NCBI RefSeq assembly: GCF_000252855.1
Contig: NC_017045.1
Location: forward strand, 1-64,000
Direction of reading: 5' to 3'
Source of the DNA: Riemerella anatipestifer ATCC 11845 = DSM 15868
GTDB taxonomy: Bacteria > Bacteroidota > Bacteroidia > Flavobacteriales > Weeksellaceae
DNA: 64,000 bases
Both the position numbers and the translations under genes were made by a program. Below the pieces are notes generated by a model. It saw only the letters and a list, made by a program, of their open reading frames with translations, ran no database searches and was not told the origin of the DNA. Positions 34,754 to 41,778 of the stretch are shown here, one piece after another; within the stretch, counting starts at the first letter, position 1; each line of letters opens with the position of its first letter.

Positions 34754-35440
34754 AATCGAGCAAAAATATTTTTATTAATCTTAATTTTTCTAATAACAAT
34801 ATCAAATGGTCAGAAATTAGGAATAGTTGCAAAATATGATTCAGAATTAAAACATATACATCTAAAAGGTGGATACAACTATGACGTATTAAATATTGAA
34901 AATCTACATTATGATATTAAACCATTTATCGATTCTCTTATAATTGATAATAATTTAATTAATAATGAAATTAATGACTTTGATTTTTCAATTTTATATG
35001 ATTATGTTCCTGAACAGCCTAATAAGAAAATTAAGGAATATTTAAAAAATTATTGTCTAAGTAAAGATCTTAATGCCTTATTTATAATTCGCTCTAATAA
35101 TTTATTTAATTCCTTAAATCCTCTCAAAACAACATACAAGTATAATTTTGACTATGGAATTTTAACTATGAACGGAAAGAAAAAACAATATGTATATTAT
35201 AATAATATCGATTTTCTATACTATGTTTTAGAAGATAATAGATTAACATATCCTGTTATGAAGAGAGATTTGCGTCTATCTTTTCCGCTTATACCTAAAA
35301 AATCTTCAGAAACTGTCTATGATGAAAATGATTTGACATTAAATGATTCAAAAAATATTAAAGTGGACTTTTTGAATGAATTAAAGAAAAGAATTAAAGC
35401 AAATTTTGATCATATTATAATGAAAATTAGTGAAAAATAA
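34754..35440 (+). pseudogene. Secreted protein gene lacking its start codon
   Basis: The frame is open from just after an in-frame TAA at 34747 to 35440, and its first residues read like the rest of a signal peptide (KIFLLILIFLITISNGQ) with no ATG before them. Translation could begin only at ATG 35168, which would drop most of the protein. The ending box TACAGCTAAC has no matching cassette start upstream, so the 5' end of this cassette was deleted. Function not recognised. Confidence 0.65.
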
Positions 35441-35444
35441 GCAC

Positions 35445-35583
35445 TACAGCTAACAAGGTATTGCTGCAAGCGGGGGTTAATTGCTTTTTTAGAAAATTTT
35501 GTTTACTTTTGAAGTATGGTATTTTAGTTGAAGTTAGGTGCTAAGCGGCCCCGCCTTCGGCAATACCTTGACCGTTAGCTGCA
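35445..35583 (+). repeat. attC-like site 35 (type A)
   Basis: Left box TACAGCTAAC without a surviving partner. Arms normal apart from CTGCAAG and a CGGCCCCGCC variant. Right box GTTAGCTGCA. Confidence 0.9.
35481..35511 (+). promoter_or_regulatory. Promoter inside attC-like site 35
   Basis: TTG 35481-35483, spacer 20, TACTTTTG 35504-35511. Confidence 0.63.
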
Positions 35584-35604
35584 ACCTTGGACAACGATAC
35601 ACAA

Positions 35605-36240
35605 ATGAACAATATGCTTGAAACACCACCGACAGTAAGACTACCACGACCTGATGAACTTCCGAACAATCCAGAAGTATTTGAGAGATTGAAAGAACTT
35701 GAAAACGCAAATATTGTTGAAGGCTATAAACTTAGCATTAACACAGCTCATGATTTGCCTTTTAAATTTTATGTTGAAATCAATATTGATAATTCACGAC
35801 TTTGGGACTTATTTAAAGCGCTAACAAATCAGTTGCCGGACAATCTAAGTTGCATTTACAATCTGTATGGAGAAGAAGCAATATTTAGTGTTTATAAAGA
35901 CAAGAATATAATTCTAAAACAACTTGAGTGTTATAAAACCGAATTGACGCAAGACTGTAATTTAGAGTTTGGGCTTATATATCAAGCGGATGACAAACTG
36001 GAAGAAGTTTTTGTTTCTGACTCTAAGTTTTTAAAGGTTTGGGGAAACAACGAAATTTCATTTAGACAATTAATGAACGACTTTAGATTAAACGAAATAT
36101 CAGACCTTAATTTCATTGACGAATTTCCTAAAGTAGTTGAATCTTTGACAATGTTTAATAAAAAAGCAAAAAGGACTGAAGCAATAATTGAAGAACTGGA
36201 TGAATTTTTTAACCCGAAGAAAACAGACTGGAAATTATGA
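35605..36240 (+). CDS. Hypothetical acidic protein
   Basis: 211 residues from ATG 35605; a TTG at 35587 could add six residues. No signal peptide. Begins NNMLETPPTVRLPRPDELPN and carries KFYVEINIDNSRLWDLFKAL, a pattern of small ferredoxin-like or immunity folds. Not recognised. Cassette 35. Confidence 0.7.
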   Translation: MNNMLETPPTVRLPRPDELPNNPEVFERLKELENANIVEGYKLSINTAHDLPFKFYVEINIDNSRLWDLFKALTNQLPDNLSCIYNLYGEEAIFSVYKDKNIILKQLECYKTELTQDCNLEFGLIYQADDKLEEVFVSDSKFLKVWGNNEISFRQLMNDFRLNEISDLNFIDEFPKVVESLTMFNKKAKRTEAIIEELDEFFNPKKTDWKL

Positions 36241-36269
36241 TAGAAAGAGAGCGACAGACAAGAAAGGCA

Positions 36270-36405
36270 GCAGCTAACAAAGTATTGCCGCAAGCGGGGC
36301 TGATTTGCTTTTCCGAAACTTTTGTTTATCTTTGAAGTATGGTATTTTAGTTGAAGTTAGGTGCTAAGAAGTCCCCGCCTTCGGCAATACCCAACCGATG
36401 TAGCG
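36270..36405 (+). repeat. attC-like site 36 (type A, altered core)
   Basis: Left box GCAGCTAAC; the cassette 35 start is GTTAGCTGC. The right end reads CCAACC followed by GATGTAGCG, so the GTT core has become GAT, yet GATGTAGCG is repeated as its complement 21 bases on. Confidence 0.8.
36305..36334 (+). promoter_or_regulatory. Promoter inside attC-like site 36
   Basis: TTG 36305-36307, spacer 19, TATCTTTG 36327-36334. Confidence 0.66.
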
Positions 36406-36437
36406 AAATCCGCTTCGCTCCTTTCGCTACATCGGTT
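36393..36437. repeat. Perfect 16-bp inverted repeat (micro-cassette)
   Basis: AACCGATGTAGCGAAA at 36393-36408 and its perfect complement at 36422-36437 enclose 13 bases (TCCGCTTCGCTCC). The unit sits exactly between two sites and so has the size of a cassette with almost no content. As RNA it would form a strong hairpin, but no T-run follows. Confidence 0.7.
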
Positions 36438-36515
36438 CGGCGGTTTTGCAAAATTCCCTCTCGGAAGTAGAGCTTCCAGAGGAAACTTCGCAAAACCGCC
36501 GAGCCGTTAGGCAAT
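36425..36515 (+). repeat. attC-like site 37 (short, type E)
   Basis: Left box CGCTACATC (AAC changed to ATC). Arms GGTTCGGCGGTTTTGC and GCAAAACCGCCGAGCC pair over 16 positions with one G-T; the inner CTCTCGGAAG/CTTCCAGAG is also paired. Right box GTTAGGCAAT. About 90 bp, the size of classical mobile-integron attC sites, and GTTAGGC fits the classical GTTRRRY core. Confidence 0.78.
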
Positions 36516-36538
36516 ATCTTAAGCAACATTATAGAAAT

Positions 36539-36946
36539 ATGAAATTAATTGTACTTGAAAGAGATTCAAACACAGGAAAAACAACCACTATCGGTTTGTT
36601 ATATGAAAAATTACTGAACAATGGTGGAGCATCAACAAATAAGCAACCTCTTGGAGGAGGCCCAAATGACTTTTCTGACATTGTAATCAACTATAAAAGT
36701 CTGAAAATAGCGATTTTTACAATGGGAGATTACTCAACTGCAATATCAAAAGCAATTGTTCATTATGACAATCTTGGTTGTGATTTTTTCATATGCTCAC
36801 TTAGTAAAGGAAAATATAAAGTTAGAGCTAACAATCAAATAAATAATTATCCAAATATTAAAATTCAAAAAACGATTTCATCACAGAGTATTTCAGAGAT
36901 TCAGGCAAATGATAATGATGCGTATCAAATCTTTTCAATGATATAA
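36539..36946 (+). CDS. P-loop NTPase
   Basis: 135 residues from ATG 36539; the longer frame begins inside the site. The start LIVLERDSNTGKTTTIGLLY is a strand plus Walker A motif (P-loop NTGKTT); KIAIFTMGDY forms the next strand, and GCDFFICSLS another. Short for an NTPase; resembles nucleotide-binding proteins of small mobile systems. The second gene of the cassette follows after 3 bases, so the two probably act together. Cassette 37. Confidence 0.78.
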   Translation: MKLIVLERDSNTGKTTTIGLLYEKLLNNGGASTNKQPLGGGPNDFSDIVINYKSLKIAIFTMGDYSTAISKAIVHYDNLGCDFFICSLSKGKYKVRANNQINNYPNIKIQKTISSQSISEIQANDNDAYQIFSMI

Positions 36947-36949
36947 AAA

Positions 36950-37543
36950 ATGTTTTTGTCAAACTTAAAAGAGTTATATAAAAGACTAAAAGAACAAGAC
37001 GAAACCTATTATCTATTTCACTTCACAAAAAATAGCGTTCGTTTTGAGGTCTTATTTGATATTTTTCATTTGCCTTTTCAATTACATTTCTTACAAAAAG
37101 AGAGTGATTTTTCTTTTTGTATAATTGTTAGAAAAGGTTTTATTATCAATGATTTTCTAGATAGACAAACCTACAAAAATCTATGTAAAATCTTAAATTT
37201 AAAGTTTGATAAAGACAATCCATTCAGTACAAAGTTATTTTTCGAAGAATTTAATTTAAAAATTCCTAGCTATCAAGTCAAAGAAAAAAAAGAAAGAGAA
37301 CTATTAGTTTTTTATCAAAATGATATTGAGGAATCAGAAAAACTATACTTTGATGGTGTTATCGAATGGAATAAAATTAAGAATGGAAAGGGGGTTACTA
37401 TCAAAAATCTTGAAAAAACCAGAATTCTTTACCCAGAACTATACCATTGGTGTAAAAGAGAAAATATAAGTTTAAGATATACTCATATTAAGAAAGACAA
37501 AGAGAACTTGTTAATAGATAGAATAAAGAAAGACATCGCCTAA
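36950..37543 (+). CDS. DUF6037-like protein, partner of the P-loop NTPase
   Basis: 197 residues, no signal peptide. VRFEVLFDIFHLPFQLHFLQ and SDFSFCIIVRKGFIINDFL resemble DUF6037 proteins found in accessory regions of many bacteria (family from memory). The C-terminal third is Lys/Glu-rich. The TAA stop (37541-37543) is part of the left box of site 38. Possible two-gene defence or regulatory module with the gene at 36539; function unknown. Confidence 0.68.
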   Translation: MFLSNLKELYKRLKEQDETYYLFHFTKNSVRFEVLFDIFHLPFQLHFLQKESDFSFCIIVRKGFIINDFLDRQTYKNLCKILNLKFDKDNPFSTKLFFEEFNLKIPSYQVKEKKERELLVFYQNDIEESEKLYFDGVIEWNKIKNGKGVTIKNLEKTRILYPELYHWCKRENISLRYTHIKKDKENLLIDRIKKDIA

Positions 37544-37674
37544 CAGGGTATTGCCGCAAGCGGGGATGTAGTTGCATTTTAGAAAAATTTGTTTATCTTC
37601 GAAGTATGGTATTTCAGTTGAAGTTAGGTGCTAAAAAGCCCCGCCTTCGGCAAATACCTGGGCCGTTACCGGGC
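37535..37674 (+). repeat. attC-like site 38 (type A)
   Basis: Left box ATCGCCTAAC; the cassette start is GTTAGGCAAT, pairing over GTTAGGC and one more position. Right box GTTACCGGGC. The right arm CGGCAAATACCTGGGCC is slightly altered. Confidence 0.88.
37572..37601 (+). promoter_or_regulatory. Promoter-like pair inside attC-like site 38
   Basis: TTG 37572-37574, spacer 19, TATCTTCG 37594-37601; the -7 box has C for T, so it is weaker than in the other type A sites. Confidence 0.45.
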
Positions 37675-37702
37675 ATTGTAAAACGATATTCAAACAACGA
37701 AA

Positions 37703-39091
37703 ATGAGGATAGAAAACATTAGACAATTCATAAAAGAAAAAGCTGAACAATTCGGTGCCAAGACAGACAACGAATTCAATAAGCCTTATATTGAACGAAA
37801 TAACACCGGACAAGAAGCACTCAAAGACAACGGAGCTTATTTTGGATTTATTCACCCAGAAGAGGAAGCGTCAGGTCCTTTCCACGACTTTTCATTGACC
37901 ATTTTTCCAAACAACCAAAACAAACCCTGGTTGGTATGTCTTGGAATTGGTTCTAGTGGTTTCAAGAATGACTACGAACTCGCAACCTATCCTGGACTTA
38001 GAAGATTATTTTCGAAACTGACTGACGAAAGAGGATTTTGCAAATCAGACTTTTCTGACATAGAAACAAGCTTGCCAAAATCAATCACTGGTAGCCTGGA
38101 CTTGCAGCACATAAAGAATACGATAAAAACTTACACTAAAGTTTTACCGACTTGCCAAATCGTTGACGACCCAGAAAGTGAAGAAGGAAAACAAATTATT
38201 GCAGCCTTTGTCGCAGGTTATGCAAAACTTAGAGACTGGCCTTCCAACAAAGACCATAGAAAAGCAGTTTCAGAAGCTTTAGAACCATTCTTAAAGACTG
38301 AAACTACTGATGAAACGGAAGAAGTGAAAAATCTTTTAAACGAAAGAAAGTACATAGTCCTTCAAGGTCCGCCAGGAACTGGTAAAACAAGAACGGCAAA
38401 AAGTGTTGCAGACAAAATAGGTGCAAAAACATTCTTCACTCAATTTCACGCAGAAATAAGTTTCTCAGATTTTATTTTTGGAATTAGGCCCGACACAGAA
38501 AATCAAGAACTACGATACAGAGAAAATTTTGGGAGCTTCTCAGAGGCCTTAAAATATGCCGTTGGCCATATAAATGAAAAAGTTATCTTAATCATTGACG
38601 AAATAAACAGGGCTAATCTTTCCAATGTATTAGGGCCTATTTTTTATCTATTTGAGCATAAGATGGATATTTCAAATGTTGAAATTGAGATTGCCCCAAA
38701 TTTCAAAGTAACGAAACTGCCCGAAAACTTTTCAGTGATTGCTACAATGAACACTGCCGACAGGAGCTTGGCAGTTGTTGACTTTGCACTAAGAAGACGC
38801 TTTGCTTGGTACACCCTTAAACCAAAAGCAATAAAGTCGAAACAGTTCTTTAAAGAGGACTTTAGCAGAATTCAAGAAATATTTGACTGGTATGCATCAA
38901 GCATCGAACTAAACCTGCAACCGGGACAAGGCTATTTCATTGCGGACACCGAAGAGGAAATGAAAAATCGTATTCGTTATGAAATATTTCCTTTGATTAA
39001 AGAATATCTGCAAGAGGGACTTTTAAGAAATGCTAAAGAAGAGTTTAATAATTATTTCTCAACTAGAATAAATCTTTCTCTTTTCGAATGA
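37703..39091 (+). CDS. mcrB: McrB-type GTPase of a McrBC restriction system
   Basis: 462 residues. The N-terminal 200 residues include a McrB-type recognition region (NPWLVCLGIGSSGF-like GIGSSGFKNDYEL). AAA+ motor: Walker A QGPPGTGKTRT near residue 222, Walker B LIIDEINRANLSNVLGPIFY near 300, and the sensor region ATMNTADRSLAVVDFALRRR. McrB oligomerises, hydrolyses GTP and drives the McrC nuclease on modified DNA. The stop overlaps the McrC start by 4 bases. The recognised modification is not predictable. Confidence 0.9.
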   Translation: MRIENIRQFIKEKAEQFGAKTDNEFNKPYIERNNTGQEALKDNGAYFGFIHPEEEASGPFHDFSLTIFPNNQNKPWLVCLGIGSSGFKNDYELATYPGLRRLFSKLTDERGFCKSDFSDIETSLPKSITGSLDLQHIKNTIKTYTKVLPTCQIVDDPESEEGKQIIAAFVAGYAKLRDWPSNKDHRKAVSEALEPFLKTETTDETEEVKNLLNERKYIVLQGPPGTGKTRTAKSVADKIGAKTFFTQFHAEISFSDFIFGIRPDTENQELRYRENFGSFSEALKYAVGHINEKVILIIDEINRANLSNVLGPIFYLFEHKMDISNVEIEIAPNFKVTKLPENFSVIATMNTADRSLAVVDFALRRRFAWYTLKPKAIKSKQFFKEDFSRIQEIFDWYASSIELNLQPGQGYFIADTEEEMKNRIRYEIFPLIKEYLQEGLLRNAKEEFNNYFSTRINLSLFE

Positions 39092-40461
39092 AAAAGCCAT
39101 TGGATGTTTTTTGCGAAATTCCTTGCCTGACTGAACAATCAAAACAGTTGGGTGGAGTTGCTTTGCAAAAAAAATGGTTCAAGTCAGCAGATAAAAGAAT
39201 TATCGGTCAATACCTCCAGAAATTCATTGATTACAATTCTGAGCAATTTAAATTTCTTGGTGTTCAACCATATATCATTGGTTCAGACCAAAGTACTGCA
39301 CTTGCATTTCGTTCATCTGGTTTTATTGGCTCTATTCCTTTGAGGGCTTCTGACACCGGAAAGCAAATCGGTGATTTTGTAGTTATGCCTCGATTTACCG
39401 GGCGTGATAGATTTGAGGACTATATTGAAATTCTAAACCTACTAGGTACTGAAATTAGTCCTGATGTAATTGATAGTTTACCATTGGCATCAGGTAAGAA
39501 TTTCAGGCCACCATTGTATTTGGAGGCTGTAAAATTTATATCAGCTCTTGAAAAATTGACAATGAGACCATGGAGAAAGTTTGACAATATTGAAAAAGTA
39601 TCAAGTCAACCGTCTGGTCAAATCAATTGGACAAAATATATAAACAACGAATTCAAAGTAGAAAACAGGTTAAAATTTCCGGCTAGAACAAATGTATTGA
39701 ATGAATTTCATTCAGAATATTCGGAAGTTAGATATGTCTTTGACATTTGTAAAAGTGAATTACTTTCTGCCAATACACCGCAGAGAATTAAGAATGCTTT
39801 GCAAACCAAATTGAGTTTCCTTGAAGAACGATTATATCATCATAAACCAAAAGCGACTAATAAAATCACAATCCGATTTTCCGATAGTCCAACTGTGAAA
39901 GCCTGCAAAGAACAAGCTAATAGAATTTTAAGCTTTAACCTTGTAGATAGCACAGCTTGGCGGGTAGACTTTTCAGATGTATTTGAAAAATTTATTCAAC
40001 ATATTTTTAAAGAAGCTGCAAAAGAAACAGGCGGACGGCTTTATTCAAACTTTAAGTTTCATTCAAGAACTTCAAAACATTACTCTTGGGAATTAAAGCA
40101 TATCGAGCCGGACGCAATCTTTCAAAAAGAAAATATTTTGGTTTTTATTGACGCCAAATACAAATCTAATTTATACAACAAGTTTGACCAAAGTGAAGTC
40201 CTTAAAGAAGACCACCGACACGACTTACATCAAATAATGGCATACTCATCATTCAGTAAGGCAGATTATAAATTTGGTTTCCTTTGTTATCCATCGGACC
40301 AAATCGAATTAAAAAGCATTCAGTATAAAAACGGTATTAACGAAGCGACAAGTACGATATTGATTTTGGGAGTACCATTAAGAAAGGACGGAATTAACGA
40401 GACAAAAAGAGTATTGACAAATGAGCTTAACGAAATTGAAAGAAGAACAACGTCCCGGTAA
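39088..40461 (+). CDS. mcrC: McrC-type nuclease subunit
   Basis: 457 residues, second gene of the McrBC cassette. The C-terminal PD-(D/E)XK core shows EPDAIF, then VFIDAKYKSNLYNKFD, the metal-binding Asp and the D-x-K pair of McrC. A following MAYSSF element is also typical. The N-terminal half bridges to McrB. The last three codons and stop (TCC CGG TAA region) lie within the left box of site 39. Confidence 0.9.
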   Translation: MKKPLDVFCEIPCLTEQSKQLGGVALQKKWFKSADKRIIGQYLQKFIDYNSEQFKFLGVQPYIIGSDQSTALAFRSSGFIGSIPLRASDTGKQIGDFVVMPRFTGRDRFEDYIEILNLLGTEISPDVIDSLPLASGKNFRPPLYLEAVKFISALEKLTMRPWRKFDNIEKVSSQPSGQINWTKYINNEFKVENRLKFPARTNVLNEFHSEYSEVRYVFDICKSELLSANTPQRIKNALQTKLSFLEERLYHHKPKATNKITIRFSDSPTVKACKEQANRILSFNLVDSTAWRVDFSDVFEKFIQHIFKEAAKETGGRLYSNFKFHSRTSKHYSWELKHIEPDAIFQKENILVFIDAKYKSNLYNKFDQSEVLKEDHRHDLHQIMAYSSFSKADYKFGFLCYPSDQIELKSIQYKNGINEATSTILILGVPLRKDGINETKRVLTNELNEIERRTTSR

Positions 40462-40552
40462 CACGGGTTTTGTGTCAGGCGGTGTGACGTGCAAACTTGG
40501 AGCTTTGTGCTCCGAAACCCACCCTTCGCAAATACTTTTTCCGTTGTATGCA
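40454..40552 (+). repeat. attC-like site 39 (short chimera of types D and B)
   Basis: Left box CCCGGTAAC matches the McrBC cassette start GTTACCGGG. The left arm GGGTTTTGTGTCAGGCGG is type D, the right arm CCCTTCGCAAATACTTTTTC is type B; pairing is poor and the loop short (about 100 bp in all). Right box GTTGTATGCA. Last site of the array. Confidence 0.82.
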
Positions 40553-40582
40553 ACATTAGATTGAACTACAATCCTAAATCTT

Positions 40583-41050
40583 ATGAAAATATTACAATTT
40601 TTCTTAATTTTACTCACTGCAAATTTATTTTCGCAAAATTATCGATTTATCTATGAATATAAATTTGCACCAGACAAGACAAAAAAGGACTCTCTTATAA
40701 ATAATTACATGTATTTAGAATCTGACGGAACGCAATCTAATTTTATAAGCGAAACAAAATTTAAAATTGATTCGATAAAAAATTCTAGTAACAACATGGG
40801 CGAAATCATGAAAGCGGGTAGAATGGACAAAAATTTACATTATAACATTACTAAAGATTACAAAAAAAATGACATAGTTTATCATACGAAATTTACAACA
40901 ATCAATTTTAGAATTCCCGAAAATGAACGACCAAATTGGAAAATTTTTAATGAACTTTTGAAAGTTAGTAATTATCAATGCCGATGGCAGATACTTTTTG
41001 GGGAGCTTATTTTGGTATGTTTACAGATAAGTTTGGTATTAACTGGATGA
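40583..41050 (+). pseudogene. GLPGLI family protein, truncated by fusion to chromosomal sequence
   Basis: Starts normally with signal peptide QFFLILLTANLFSQ and a GLPGLI-like N-terminal half (compare 14296). At about 40975-40985 homology ends, before the GGRKW and GLPGLI motifs, and the frame runs into sequence that in another frame encodes a VOC protein. The last 20 or so residues are therefore read-through. The terminal cassette has no closing site. Confidence 0.72.
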
Positions 41051-41079
41051 TAAATTTTGAATCTCAGAACAATCAATAA
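40977..41079 (+). pseudogene. 3' remnant of a VOC-family (glyoxalase/PhnB-like) gene
   Basis: Frame ending TAA 41077-41079 reads MADTFWGAYFGMFTDKFGIN then WMINFE, the C-terminus typical of PhnB-like VOC proteins. All upstream parts are missing and replaced by the terminal cassette, so this marks the array-chromosome junction. Confidence 0.68.
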
Positions 41080-41095
41080 ATTTGTAAAAGAAATG

Positions 41096-41132
41096 TTGCC
41101 AAAAGTTTTTCTATCTTTTGGCAATTTTTTTT
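41096..41132 (+). terminator. Rho-independent terminator
   Basis: TTGCCAAAAG / CTTTTGGCAA hairpin with a 9-base loop followed by eight T. Ends transcription after the VOC remnant. The 130 bases from here to the next gene hold no other feature. Confidence 0.8.
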
Positions 41133-41260
41133 AATATATATAGTGTTTTTACTATTCATTTTTATGAATTTATTTAACTTAGTAGCGTTGAAATTTGATA
41201 TGCTGCTTTTTAGATAAAGCTAAAATGTTGAAAATTATATTTTTAATAAAATTAAAGTAG

Positions 41261-41719
41261 ATGAATTTTTCTAAAATATTTTATGGGTTTGTTTTTGGTG
41301 TAGCATCATTATTAGTAAATGCCCAAGATATAAAAGAAAAAATAGCTATTGAAGGAGGTTATACCTATTTTAATAGAAGTTTTGCTGATGTTGGAGTAAA
41401 GTTTGCATTCGACAAAGAATTTATAGTATTAGGTGGAAATGCATTAGTAGGTGCTGCTGATGGTAAACTTTTAGTCATACCCGAGATTAATGCAACGAAA
41501 TATTTTGAATTCAAGAAAAATGATTTACCATTCGCTTTTGTAAGGTTTAATGTTTCTCCAAAAACAGTTTCTCCTCAAGTTGGATTTAGCTATTTCTTCA
41601 TAGAGTTTGGTGTGGGATATGGTTTTAGTTTTGATAAGTCTATCCACTACAGAACAGAAGGATTTAGAACACAACTGAATATCAATATTCCTTTAAAATT
41701 TAACATGAGAATAATGTAG
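41261..41719 (+). CDS. Small outer-membrane barrel-like protein
   Basis: 152 residues. Signal peptide FVFGVASLLVNAQ. The body is a run of alternating strands (IEGGYTYFNRSFADVGVKFA, FSYFFIEFGVGYGFSF), as in small porin-like or OmpW-type folds. The end FKFNMRIM lacks the usual terminal aromatic residue. Function unknown. First intact chromosomal gene after the array. Confidence 0.65.
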   Translation: MNFSKIFYGFVFGVASLLVNAQDIKEKIAIEGGYTYFNRSFADVGVKFAFDKEFIVLGGNALVGAADGKLLVIPEINATKYFEFKKNDLPFAFVRFNVSPKTVSPQVGFSYFFIEFGVGYGFSFDKSIHYRTEGFRTQLNINIPLKFNMRIM

Positions 41720-41778
41720 AATTAAAAGTTTACGAAGTGAGTAAACAAAAAAATATCAACTAAACTTAAAATTTTAAA

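Noticed and set aside
2870-40552. Regularly repeated palindromes as a CRISPR array
   Set aside because: Repeats are 90-205 bp, differ in sequence, and are separated by whole genes of variable length; no cas genes.
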